Assembly (NCBI RefSeq): GCF_008704855.1
Contig: NZ_CP023691.1
Location: 3,410,001 to 3,474,000, forward strand
Direction of reading: 5' to 3'
From: Streptomyces platensis
GTDB taxonomy: Bacteria; Actinomycetota; Actinomycetes; Streptomycetales; Streptomycetaceae
DNA: 64,000 nucleotides
Below are positions 42,118-51,399 of the stretch, piece after piece. A program made the translations under genes and the position numbers. The notes beneath the pieces were generated by a model. The model saw only the letters and a program-made list of their open reading frames with translations, did no database searches and had not been told where the DNA came from. The first letter of the stretch is position 1; every line of letters starts with the position of its first letter.

Positions 42118-43782
42118 TCAGCGGCCGATTTTCTCGACGAACCGCTGCACTTCGTTGAAGACGTGCCCGACCTGCGAGAAGAAACCCCGGGTCGTGCCGA
42201 TCCACTCCTGGAGCGGGGTCAGCTCCCAGATGAGCCAGGCCGCCACGAACAGGAGTATCAGCGTGAACAGACAGCCCTTGAGACAGCCCAGGCCCGGGAT
42301 CTTCATCGGGTTGGCGCTGCGCTGACGGGGCTCGCGCCGGGGCCTCGGCTCCGGCGCGGGCGGCCGCTGCGGCTCGTAGCGCTGCGGCGGCGGCTCCCGG
42401 CGCCGCTGCGGGGCCGGCGGCTGCTGCTGAGGTGCCTGCTGGGCGTACGGCACCGGAGCGGGCTGCTGCCGGTACTGGGGCTGCTGCGGGCGCTGCGGCG
42501 GCTGCTGCGGGGCGGCCTGCCGCTGCGGACGGCGGCGCAGCGGGTCCTCGCTGGGGTCCAGGTACTGCACCTGGGTCTGGTCGTTGCGGTCACGGGCGGC
42601 GCGCAGCTGGGACTCCCACGGGTGGGGCCCCTCGGGCTCCTGCGGTCCGCCGGCCGGAGCGCCCATGGGCATCGGCGGCATCGCCCGCGTCGGATCGCCC
42701 TGCGCACCGGAGCCGCCCGGTCCGCCCGGGCCGCCAGTTGAGGGCAGCACGCTGGTCGCCGCGGCCGGGTCGTACGAACCGGCGCCCGACGGGAGCACCT
42801 GGGTGGGGTCGGCGTCGCCGCCGCCGGCCTGGCCGTCGGCGCCCGTCCCGGGGACCGTGGCGGGCGCGGGGTCGGGGGCGAGCAGCGCGGCCACACCGAG
42901 CGCCGCCTCGGCCTCGGCGGGCCGGGCGTGCACTCCGATACCGGCCGCGACGGTGCGCAGCGCCCGGGCGAGGTTCTCGGCACTGGGCCGCTCCTCGGGC
43001 CGCTTGCGCAGACAGCGCTCGATCACCGTCCACAACGGCTCGGGGAGCGAGCCGGGGCGCTGCGGCTCCTCGCTGAGGTGGCGGTGCAGCACCTCCAGCG
43101 CGGTCGACCCGGCGAACGGCGGACGGCCGGTGACCAGCTCGTACAGCAGGATGCCGGCGCCGTAGATGTCCACGGCGGAGGTCTGCGGGCGGCCCTCGGC
43201 GGACTCCGGCGCCACATAGGCGGGGGTGCCGACGAATTCGTGGGTGCGGGTCAGGCCCGGGGAGTCGGCGAGGCGGGCGATGCCGAAGTCGGTCAGCATC
43301 GGGTGCATCTCGCCGCTGCCGTCCGACCCGGCGAGCAGGACGTTGGCGGGCTTGAGGTCGCGGTGCACCACACCGTCGGCATGGCTGGCGGCCAGCGCGT
43401 CGGCGATCTGGGCGGTGAGCAGCGCGGCGGCCACCGGGCTGAGGGCGCCGTTCTCGCGCAGATAACGGTGCAGGTCGGGGCCGTCGACCAGGTCCATGAC
43501 CAGGGCGAGCAGATCGCCCTCGACGACGAGGTCGCGGGTGCGGACGATGTTGGGGTGGGTCAGGCGCAGCAGGACGGAGCGCTCCCGCAGGAAGCGCATC
43601 ACCACGTCCGCGTCGTGCGCCAGCTCCTCCTTGAGGACCTTGATCGCGACCGTCTCACCGGGCTCTCCTGCCACGGCGGCCTCGGCGCCCGCCGTCTCCC
43701 GCTGGCGGGCACGCCAGACGGTGCCCGTGGCGCCGCGTCCCAGCGGCTCCTCGAGCAGGTACTTGCTGCCTACCGGCCGCAC
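42118..43782 (-). CDS. pkaA: Ser/Thr protein kinase, PkaA type
   Basis: A 554-residue Hanks-type kinase. The glycine loop is LGRGATGTVWRA, the catalytic loop HRDLKPANVLL, the metal site DFGIARL, and GTPAYVAPE the activation segment end. The kinase domain is followed by a 200-residue Gln/Pro/Arg-rich linker and a membrane helix near 500-520 (GCLFTLILLFVAAWLIW). A short outer tail ends the protein. The GTG at 43782 has GGGAG eight bases upstream. It is the first gene of a tail-to-head pair with pkaB and is divergent from the FHA-FtsK gene. The names follow S. coelicolor gene order (SCO2974/SCO2973). Confidence 0.88.
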   Translation of the reverse strand: MRPVGSKYLLEEPLGRGATGTVWRARQRETAGAEAAVAGEPGETVAIKVLKEELAHDADVVMRFLRERSVLLRLTHPNIVRTRDLVVEGDLLALVMDLVDGPDLHRYLRENGALSPVAAALLTAQIADALAASHADGVVHRDLKPANVLLAGSDGSGEMHPMLTDFGIARLADSPGLTRTHEFVGTPAYVAPESAEGRPQTSAVDIYGAGILLYELVTGRPPFAGSTALEVLHRHLSEEPQRPGSLPEPLWTVIERCLRKRPEERPSAENLARALRTVAAGIGVHARPAEAEAALGVAALLAPDPAPATVPGTGADGQAGGGDADPTQVLPSGAGSYDPAAATSVLPSTGGPGGPGGSGAQGDPTRAMPPMPMGAPAGGPQEPEGPHPWESQLRAARDRNDQTQVQYLDPSEDPLRRRPQRQAAPQQPPQRPQQPQYRQQPAPVPYAQQAPQQQPPAPQRRREPPPQRYEPQRPPAPEPRPRREPRQRSANPMKIPGLGCLKGCLFTLILLFVAAWLIWELTPLQEWIGTTRGFFSQVGHVFNEVQRFVEKIGR

Positions 43783-44295
43783 GTCATGCGCTCCCTGGTC
43801 GTGGTGAATCCCTTGCCCGGCCCGCTGTGTCAGCTGATCATCTCCGCGCGGCCCGTCCGACCCACTGTAGTGCCGTCGCACAATCTTTTCGGTCCGGCGG
43901 CCCAGGCTGGGCTTGTGGGAAAGACGCGGGTTCGGGACGGATGGTTGCCTGCTGCCCCCGGGAGGGCCGTCCGCCGCCCCGGACGGTGCGGACGGTGCCC
44001 GCGCGCGGTCCGGCCGGAGACCTTCCGAGCTGACCACGGCGGTCGAAATCCGGCCGGGCACGGCGCGCAAGCAGGCACTTTTTCGCCCTTAGAAGACCAA
44101 TCAAGATCACTGAACGGCGGTCGGCGGGCGCGTTGTCAGTGGCAGGTGACAGGATGCATCCAGCACGATGCGGTGGGGGCGCGCGGCCCTTGTCGCGACG
44201 TGCACTTGGGACTTGTACGTGCCGACGTGCTCGGGTGCGGTGGGGGAGCGAGCAGGCCCCCTGCCGGACCTCGGCAGAAGGGACCGTTGACGGCG
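43783..44295. other. 513-base divergent intergenic region between pkaA and the FHA-FtsK gene
   Basis: It must hold the divergent promoters. I could not place clear -35/-10 boxes and saw no hairpin or small gene. One AT-richer patch lies near 44078-44115. Confidence 0.5.
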
Positions 44296-47200
44296 ATGCA
44301 GATCCGGCTGACCGTCCTCGGGCCGCGCAGCGGCCACACCACCCGGGCCTGCGATGTGCTGGTCACGGCCCCTTCCGGGACCGCGCTGGCGGCCGTGGCC
44401 GGCTCGCTCGCCGCCTCCGTGGCGGGCTCGGGTGCGGATGTCGGCGGTGCGGGCGGCGGCAGCGGCCCCGCCGTCCTGTACGCCGGGTCCGAACGGCTCG
44501 ATCCGCAGCGCGCGGCCATCGGCGAGCCCCCGCTGATCGACGGCGCGGTGCTCTCCGTCCAGAGCCCGGGCCCCGCTCCCGCACACGGCCTGCCGCACGG
44601 CTCCGCGCGGCTCCGCGTCGTCTCCGGGCCCGATGCCGGCGGCGTGCATCTGCTGCACGGCGGCCAGATCCGCATCGGCCGCTCCGCCGACGCCGACGTC
44701 CCCCTGGACGACCCCGATGTCTCACGGCTGCACTGCACCGTGACCGTCGAACCGGACGGCTCGGTCTCCGTCGCCGACCTCCGCTCCACCAACGGCACCG
44801 TCGTGGACGGCACCGACCTCGACGAACACCCCGCCCCCCTGCCCCCCGGCGCCCTCCTGCGCCTCGGCGAATCGGCCCTCCGCCTCCAGTCCGCGCCGGA
44901 CGCGCCGGACCCTGCCCTCCCGACCACACCGGACGGTGAGGGGCATTTGCGGATCACCCCGGGGGCCGCGGGAGCGGTCGCGGGAGGACGGGCGCAGGAG
45001 TACGGGGCGGCTGGTCCGCACGGGGCCACTGCGGCCGTGGGTGGGGCCTATGCGGGGGCGGGAGCGGGGGCGTATGGCGGGGCCGGGGCGCATGCCGGGG
45101 CCGGAGCGTACGAGCGGGTGACGGGCGGGGCGGCTGCTTCGGCTGGAGGTTCCGCGGCCGGGCAGGTAGCGGGCGGGTCCGCACACGCACCGGGAGCCGC
45201 GCAGACACGGGGCGGGGCCTCATATCCACCGGCCGGATACCCCCACTCACCGGCCGCGGCCTCGCAGCCGCCGGCCGCGCCGGGCCGCCGGGACACGCCC
45301 CTGCGCGGCACCCCGGCCGGTTACGGCAACCCGGCGGCATACGGCGCACCGGCCCCCGGCCCCGACGGCTCCCGCCCTGCCGCCGTCGCCCCGTACCCGG
45401 ACACCTCCACCGGCCATGTCTACGACCGCACCACCGATGGTGGCAGCCCGTCAGCCGGCTGGGGACCCGGCGTCCGGGAGCCGGCCGGCGGCTTCCCGGC
45501 CACCGGCCATCAGCGGACGCACGGCGGGCAGCAGTCTTTGGCACCGGCCGACGAAGGCCCCCGTAAGGGCGGGCGGCGCGGCGGTATCGGAGCCTGGGCG
45601 CGACGGCTGGCGAGCGGCCGGCCCGCCCTGGAACGGCCGGACGAGGGCCGTCCGCCGGCGTACGAACCGGCCGGTGACCCCACGGCCGCCGACGCGGACG
45701 CCCTGGACGCCCCGAGCCCGGAGGCGCTCGCCGGGCCCGCCGCCGAGGAACGCTGGCCGGACGCCGCCGCGATCCTGCTCACCGCGCTGGGCCCGGGGCC
45801 GCGGCTCTGGGAGCGCGGCCCGGACCACCCCGACACACTGACCGTCCGGCTGGGTACGGCCGCCCGCAGCGGCGGCCGTACCGCCCTGCCGGTCACCGTC
45901 GAGCTGCGCCGGGCGGGTTCCCTCGGCCTCGCCGGACCGCGGGCGCGGCTGACCGGACTGGCCCGCTGCGCCCTCGCTCAGCTCGCCGCCCTGCACTCCC
46001 CCGGCACCCTCGACATCGTGCTGATCAGCACGGACCGGGCGCGTCCGGCCGAGGAGCGGGTGGCGGACTGGTCCTGGCTCGGCTGGCTGCCGCAGGTCCG
46101 CCCGGAGCGCGGCCAGGACTGCCGGCTGCTGCTCGCGTACGACGCGGATCAGGCCCTGGCGCGCACGTCCGAACTGGTGCGCCGGCTCGACGACAGCCCC
46201 CTGGGCCCCGGCTGGGCCGACGCCGAGCGGGCGGAGATCACCGCCGCCGCGGCCCGCCACCGGGGCCCGTTCACCCTCGTGGTCGTGGACGGCGACCCCG
46301 GCACCTCCGCGCTGCGCGAGACCACCGCCCGGCTCGCCGCGGGCGGGGCGGCGGCCGGCATTCATCTGCTGTGCCTGGCCGAGACCCCGGCCTCCTCCCC
46401 CGCCTTCCCACTGTCGGCGACGTACGAAGCGGCCCGGACGGCTTCGCCCGCCTTCGGGGAGTGCGGGGCGGTCGCGGTGCTCAGCGGCGATGTCGCCACG
46501 GCGCTGCGCGTCGTCCAGCCGGGCTCGGGGCCCAACGGCACCGTCGCGACGGTGGACGCGGTCTCCGGCGCCTGGGCCGAACGCTTCGCCCGGGCGCTGG
46601 CGCCACTGCGCGAGACCGACGCGACGGCCTCGGCGGCCGGGGGCGGTGCGGCGGTGCGGGTGGCCGTCCCGCTGCCCGACTCGGCGCGCCTGCTGGACGA
46701 GTTGGGGCTGGCCCGCGCCACCCCGGCGTCCCTGATGGCCCGTTGGGCCGCCGCCCTGGACACCGACCGGCCCGGCGCCGCCGCGGTCCTCGGCGCCGGC
46801 CCGCACGGCCCGCTGTGCGCCGATCTCGCCGCCGACGGCTCACACCTCCTCCTGGAGGGCGCGGCCGCCACCGGCAAGACGGAATTGCTGCGTTCGCTGG
46901 CCGCCTCACTGGCCGCCGCCGACCGGCCGGATCTGCTGTCGATGGTGCTGGTGGACGGCGGCGGCAGCGAACGCGGCGAGGGCCTGCGGGTGTGTACGGA
47001 CCTGCCGCATGTCACGACGCATCTCGCCGCCTCGGACCCGGTCCGGATGCGGGAGTTCGCCCAGGCCCTGTCCTCGGAACTGAAGCGCCGCGCGGAGATA
47101 CTCGCCGGCACCCCGTTCACCGAATGGCGCAGCAAACACCTGCCCGCACCGCGCATTGTCGCCCCACGACGCTCCACCGAGGGCGGTCACGGAGAGCAGG

Positions 47201-47856
47201 AACAAATTACTCTCCGTAATCGTTGCCGTAACAAGGAGGAAGAAGGCGGCACCCCGGCGGACCCGTCAACGACCGGCACCCTACGACTGCGCCCCCGCGG
47301 CGGAGCCCCCACCCAGGACCCCGCACCCGAGCCTGCGGTACCGATGCCCCGACTCTTCGTGCTGGTCGACGACTTCGACGCCCTGGTCGCCCCGGCCCTG
47401 GGCAGCACGGGCCGCCCGGCCGCCGGGTCCGTGGTGCGCGCCCTGGAGTCGGTGGCCCGGGACGGCGCGGCGCTCGGCGTGCACCTGATAGCCGCGACCG
47501 GCCACCCGGACCGCACGGCGGAGACCGCGACCAGCGAACGGGCCGATCTACGCGTCCAGTTGGGCGCCGCCACCGATGCGTCCGAGCCGGTACCCACGGG
47601 CCGCGGACGGCTGTACCGCGCGGCGGACGGCTCCTCGACGCCGTTCCAGGCGGGCCGCGTCACGGGCCGCATACCCCGTACATCCACCCTCCGGCCGACG
47701 GTCGTCCCGCTGGAGTGGCAGCGGATGGGCGACCCGCCGGCCCGGCGCCCGCTGCGCGAGCTGGGCAACGGCCCGACGGACCTGGCCCTGCTCGCCAGCG
47801 CACTACAGCGAGCCGCCCAGTCCTCGGGCGCGGCGGCCACCCCGCCGCTGCTGTGA
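44296..47856 (+). CDS. FHA domain-containing FtsK/SpoIIIE-like ATPase
   Basis: An 1186-residue protein. It has an N-terminal ubiquitin-like segment, then an FHA domain at about 100-190 (IRIGRSADADV, VSRLHCTV, LRSTNGTVVDG) that binds phosphothreonine. A low-complexity Gly/Ala/Pro linker follows (about 210-430). The ATPase region has Walker A GAAATGKTE at about 855 and a Walker B-like LFVLVDDFDAL near 1020. It resembles type VII secretion (EccC) or FtsK proteins in layout, but has one clear P-loop and no strong membrane helices in the part I read. The neighbouring pkaA/pkaB kinases are plausible partners. The ATG at 44296 is chosen; a TTG at 44287 with AGAAGGGA is an alternative. Confidence 0.8.
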   Translation: MQIRLTVLGPRSGHTTRACDVLVTAPSGTALAAVAGSLAASVAGSGADVGGAGGGSGPAVLYAGSERLDPQRAAIGEPPLIDGAVLSVQSPGPAPAHGLPHGSARLRVVSGPDAGGVHLLHGGQIRIGRSADADVPLDDPDVSRLHCTVTVEPDGSVSVADLRSTNGTVVDGTDLDEHPAPLPPGALLRLGESALRLQSAPDAPDPALPTTPDGEGHLRITPGAAGAVAGGRAQEYGAAGPHGATAAVGGAYAGAGAGAYGGAGAHAGAGAYERVTGGAAASAGGSAAGQVAGGSAHAPGAAQTRGGASYPPAGYPHSPAAASQPPAAPGRRDTPLRGTPAGYGNPAAYGAPAPGPDGSRPAAVAPYPDTSTGHVYDRTTDGGSPSAGWGPGVREPAGGFPATGHQRTHGGQQSLAPADEGPRKGGRRGGIGAWARRLASGRPALERPDEGRPPAYEPAGDPTAADADALDAPSPEALAGPAAEERWPDAAAILLTALGPGPRLWERGPDHPDTLTVRLGTAARSGGRTALPVTVELRRAGSLGLAGPRARLTGLARCALAQLAALHSPGTLDIVLISTDRARPAEERVADWSWLGWLPQVRPERGQDCRLLLAYDADQALARTSELVRRLDDSPLGPGWADAERAEITAAAARHRGPFTLVVVDGDPGTSALRETTARLAAGGAAAGIHLLCLAETPASSPAFPLSATYEAARTASPAFGECGAVAVLSGDVATALRVVQPGSGPNGTVATVDAVSGAWAERFARALAPLRETDATASAAGGGAAVRVAVPLPDSARLLDELGLARATPASLMARWAAALDTDRPGAAAVLGAGPHGPLCADLAADGSHLLLEGAAATGKTELLRSLAASLAAADRPDLLSMVLVDGGGSERGEGLRVCTDLPHVTTHLAASDPVRMREFAQALSSELKRRAEILAGTPFTEWRSKHLPAPRIVAPRRSTEGGHGEQEQITLRNRCRNKEEEGGTPADPSTTGTLRLRPRGGAPTQDPAPEPAVPMPRLFVLVDDFDALVAPALGSTGRPAAGSVVRALESVARDGAALGVHLIAATGHPDRTAETATSERADLRVQLGAATDASEPVPTGRGRLYRAADGSSTPFQAGRVTGRIPRTSTLRPTVVPLEWQRMGDPPARRPLRELGNGPTDLALLASALQRAAQSSGAAATPPLL

Positions 47857-47859
47857 GTC

Positions 47860-48440
47860 GCGGACGTGCGGTGAGACGTGGACGTGCTGGGAGGCGCGGA
47901 CGTGCAGTGCGACGCGGAGGTGCTGGGAGGTACGCACGTGCCGTGAGACGCGGACGTGCTTGAGACGCCTACGCCGCCCATAACAGCCGCGTCACGAAAG
48001 GCCGGTTGACGCGGAAGGCGGTATTGCGAACCCCGTGGCCAGGGCGTAGGACTGTCGCACACCGCACGGCACCGTATGAGGCGCGGCACGGCAGCGGAAC
48101 GCGCGACGCGGCGCCCGGCAGGAACGCACGGCACGGCACGGCAATGCTCGACGCACGGCACGGCGTACGGCACGACGCACGACGCACGACGGGCAGCTAC
48201 GCACGGCGCGACGCACCGCGGCGCACCGCATTGCGGGACGCCGCGGGCGCGCCCGTACGACGTACCGCGCACCGCGCAGCGCGCAGCGCGCCGCATGATG
48301 CACCGCGACGCGTCCCACGGCGCACCGCGCACGTGGCCGCACCACCGCACCACCACTCGGCACCACCCGCACTACCCGCACCGCACCACCGCACAGCACC
48401 GCACCACCCGCAATGCAGGGACGCCGCGGCACGGCATCGC
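47860..48440. repeat. low-complexity repeat tract (GAC/GCAC/CGCACGG motifs)
   Basis: After the FHA-FtsK stop, imperfect copies of GAGACGCGGACGTGC spaced about 20-30 bases apart run to about 47965. From 48060 the sequence is dominated by CGCACGGC and GACGCACGAC units. From 48330 it is dominated by CACCGCACCAC units. No start, ribosome site or domain supports a gene. The pattern is not a regular array with unique spacers. Confidence 0.7.
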
Positions 48441-48490
48441 GCGGCGCTTCGCAGTTGGCACGGCAGGCGCAGCGATAAGGGGCTACGGGG

Positions 48491-49906
48491 ATGGGCAGAC
48501 GACTTGACCGTATGGGCCGTAATCGGACTGGCCGCGACCGTAGGGGCCGGGCGGCTGGGCGGGCCGTGGCTGGGGTGGGGGTGATTGCGGCGCTTGCCTT
48601 GGCGTTGGCCGGGTGTGGGAGTGGGGGCGGGGCAAAGGAGGATGAGGGGGGTCGTGGCGGGAAGGGGGGTGGTACTGCTCCTACCGTGCGGCTTCCTTCG
48701 CTGAAGGGGGAGAAGCTTCAGGTCACCGCTGTGTGGACGGGGCCGGAGCGGGACAACTTCGGGAAGGTGCTGGAGGAGTTCGAGAAGCGCACCGGGGCCA
48801 CGGTGGACTTCGTGCCCAGTGGTGACGACATGGCCGGGTTCATCGGGTCCAAGATCGCCGGTGGTGGGCCGCCGGATGTGGCGATGCTCCAACAGGTCGG
48901 TGTGCTCAATGAGTTCGCCCGGAAGGGGTGGCTCAAGCCGCTCGGGGCCGGCGCCAAGGCTCAGCTCGCGAAGAACTATGCGAAGGGCTGGCGGGATCTC
49001 GGCGCCCATAAGGGCACGCCGTACGGGGTCTACTTCAAGGCCAGTAACAAGTCGCTGGTCTGGTACAACGCCCGGGCGTTCGACAACGCCGGCGCCAAGG
49101 AGCCGAAGACCTGGCCGGACTTCGTCAAGGCGGCGGAGGTGATCGCCGAGTCGGGTGTGGAGCCGGTGTCGGTGGGCGGTGCGGACGGCTGGACGCTGAC
49201 CGACTGGTTCGAGAACATCTACCTCTCGCAGGCGGGGCCCGGGAAGTACGACCGGCTGGCGCAGCACCGAATCAAGTGGACCGATCCGACGGTCAAGCAG
49301 GCGCTGACCACGCTCGGGCAGCTCTTCGGCCGGAAGGATCTGCTGGCGGGCGGCAACTCCGGTGCGTTGCAGACGGATTTCCCGACGTCGGTGACCCAGA
49401 CCTTCAGCGGTGGTGCGGCCCCCAAGGCCGCGATGGTCTCGTCGGCGGACTTCGCCGCCGCCAACATCACCCAGACCAGGGCCAAGGTCGGTACGGACGC
49501 CAAGGTCTTCCCGTTCCCGGCGGTGGGCGTCAGGTCGCCGGTGGTGACCGGCGGGGATGTGGCGGTGGCACTCAAGGACAGCAAGGCGTCGCAGGCGCTG
49601 CTGACGTTCCTGGCGTCGACGGATGCCGCGAAGATCTGGGCGCAGGCGGGCGGGTTCATCTCGCCCAACAAGGAGCTTGATCAGGCGGCGTATGCCGATG
49701 GCGTGATGCGGGAGATCGCCAAGGCGCTGGTGACGGCGGGGGATGACTTCCGCTTCGACATGTCCGACCAGGCGCCCGCCTCGTTCGGCGGTAAGCCGGG
49801 TCAGGGTGAGTGGAAGGACCTTCAGGACTTCCTGAAGAACCCGAAGGATGTCGCGGGCGCGCAGGCGCAGTTGGAGAAGGACGCCGCGAAGTCGTTCGGG
49901 CACTGA
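48491..49906 (+). CDS. sugar ABC transporter substrate-binding lipoprotein
   Basis: A 471-residue extracellular binding protein of the maltose/oligosaccharide type (cluster 1). The signal peptide is long and basic, with the lipobox LAGC at about C42. The mature sequence begins GSGGGAKEDEGGRGG (a flexible linker) and continues with LQVTAVWTGPERDNF and other features of the fold (GVLNEFARKGWL, WPDFVKAAEVIAESG, GAAPKAAMVSS). It delivers a carbohydrate to two permeases encoded downstream. No ATPase gene is present; Streptomyces commonly use the shared ATPase MsiK. The ATG at 48491 is preceded by AAGGGG. Confidence 0.9.
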   Translation: MGRRLDRMGRNRTGRDRRGRAAGRAVAGVGVIAALALALAGCGSGGGAKEDEGGRGGKGGGTAPTVRLPSLKGEKLQVTAVWTGPERDNFGKVLEEFEKRTGATVDFVPSGDDMAGFIGSKIAGGGPPDVAMLQQVGVLNEFARKGWLKPLGAGAKAQLAKNYAKGWRDLGAHKGTPYGVYFKASNKSLVWYNARAFDNAGAKEPKTWPDFVKAAEVIAESGVEPVSVGGADGWTLTDWFENIYLSQAGPGKYDRLAQHRIKWTDPTVKQALTTLGQLFGRKDLLAGGNSGALQTDFPTSVTQTFSGGAAPKAAMVSSADFAAANITQTRAKVGTDAKVFPFPAVGVRSPVVTGGDVAVALKDSKASQALLTFLASTDAAKIWAQAGGFISPNKELDQAAYADGVMREIAKALVTAGDDFRFDMSDQAPASFGGKPGQGEWKDLQDFLKNPKDVAGAQAQLEKDAAKSFGH

Positions 49907-50043
49907 GACGCGTAGACGTTCAGTGCGCGTAGTCGGTGAGTGCGTGTAGGCGTTGCGTGCGCGTAGGCGTTGCGTGCGCGTAGGCGTTCGGGCGCTGCGT
50001 ATGTGCCGCCGTCCGTGTCGAGCGGGACCGGGGGACCGTCACG

Positions 50044-51399
50044 ATGAGCGACGTACAGGTCAGCGGGGCCGGTGGGCGGCGCCGGAGGAGTGCCGGGGGC
50101 GGGGGCCGCGGGCGGGTGCGGGGTGGCCGTCGGTGGCTCGCCGGGGTGTTTCTGCTGCCGGCGCTGGTGCTGCTCGGTGCGCTGGTCGGCTATCCGATCG
50201 TGTTCTCCGTCGTCCGCAGCCTGTTCGACGCGTCCGGTGACGGCTTTGTGGGGCTGGACAACTACGGCGCGATGTTCTCGGACGAGGGCATCCGTACGGC
50301 GCTGCGGAACAACGTCATCTGGGTGGTGGTGGCGCCGACGGTGTCGACCGCGCTGGGGCTGGTCTTCGCGGTGCTGACCGAGCGGATCCGCTGGGGCACC
50401 GCCTTCAAGCTGGTGGTGTTCATGCCGATGGCGATCTCGATGCTGGCGGCCGGGATCATCTTCCGGCTGGTCTACGACCAGGCCCCGGAGCGCGGCGTCG
50501 CCAACGCGGTGTGGGTCGGCGTCCATGACACGTTCGCCGACCCGGCGCCGTTCCCCGGCGCCAAGCCGCGGCCGCGTGCCGGTCTGGAGGCGTCGGGGGG
50601 CGGCTCCTTCACCACCGGGTCGGCCGTGCGGGCGGGGTCTCCGGTGCTGCTGCCGCTGGTCGCCGTCCAGCCGGACGATCTGCGCGGTGCGCGGGCGGCG
50701 GCCGCCGCCCGGCCGCGGCCGGGCAAGGTCACCGGTACCGCGTGGCTGGACTTCACCCGGGGCGGTGGCGGCCGGCCGAAGGCGATCGACGGTGACGAGA
50801 AGGCGCTGGCCGGTCTGCGGATCGAGGCGGTCCGGGGCGGCAGGGTGGTCGCCTCGGCGACGACGGCGGCCGACGGCAGTTTCGCGCTGCCCGCCGGCCG
50901 GGCCGACGGTGCCCGGCTGCGGCTGCCCGCGGCCAATTTCGCCGAGGCGTACCGGGGGGTCGACTGGCTCGGTCCGGCGCTGGTCACCCCGGCCATCATC
51001 GGCTCCTATGTGTGGATGTGGGCCGGTTTCGCGATGGTGCTGATCGCGGCGGGTCTGGCGGGTGTGCCGCGGGAGCTGCTGGAGGCGGCGCGGGTGGACG
51101 GTGCGGGCGAGTGGCAGGTCTTCCGCCGGATCACGGTGCCGCTGCTGGCGCCGGTGCTGGTGGTCGTGCTGGTCACGCTGATGATCAACGTGTTGAAGAT
51201 CTTCGATCTGGTCTACATCATCGCGCCGGGCTCCAGCATCCGGTCCGCGAATGTGCTGGCGCTCCAGCTCTTCCAGTCGTCGTTCGGCACGGATGTCGAC
51301 GAGGGTCTGGGCAGCGCGATCGCCGTGTTCCTGCTGTTGCTGGTGCTGCCGGTGATGTACGTCAATCTCCGGCGTCTGCGGAAGGAGCGTCGCCGATGA
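50044..51399 (+). CDS. sugar ABC transporter permease with inserted extracellular domain
   Basis: A 451-residue membrane permease, about 150 residues longer than usual for this family. After a variable N-terminus the first helices (LAGVFLLPALVLLGALVGY) are normal. Between helices 3 and 4 (about residues 157-305) there is an extra hydrophilic segment with GLRIEAVRGGRVVASATT and ADGSFALPAGRADGARL, resembling a small beta-sandwich (carboxypeptidase regulatory or Cna-B-like). The standard coupling loop follows (ELLEAARVDGAGEWQVFRRITVPLLAP). The extra domain faces outside, near where the binding protein docks. The ATG at 50044 is preceded by ACC-rich sequence and weak ribosome signals. The stop overlaps the next gene as ATGA. 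Confidence 0.85.
   Translation: MSDVQVSGAGGRRRRSAGGGGRGRVRGGRRWLAGVFLLPALVLLGALVGYPIVFSVVRSLFDASGDGFVGLDNYGAMFSDEGIRTALRNNVIWVVVAPTVSTALGLVFAVLTERIRWGTAFKLVVFMPMAISMLAAGIIFRLVYDQAPERGVANAVWVGVHDTFADPAPFPGAKPRPRAGLEASGGGSFTTGSAVRAGSPVLLPLVAVQPDDLRGARAAAAARPRPGKVTGTAWLDFTRGGGGRPKAIDGDEKALAGLRIEAVRGGRVVASATTAADGSFALPAGRADGARLRLPAANFAEAYRGVDWLGPALVTPAIIGSYVWMWAGFAMVLIAAGLAGVPRELLEAARVDGAGEWQVFRRITVPLLAPVLVVVLVTLMINVLKIFDLVYIIAPGSSIRSANVLALQLFQSSFGTDVDEGLGSAIAVFLLLLVLPVMYVNLRRLRKERRR

Noticed and set aside
47860..48440. Repetitive tract considered as a CRISPR array or origin of replication
   Set aside because: Units vary in length and sequence, with no constant repeat/spacer pattern and no DnaA-box clusters.
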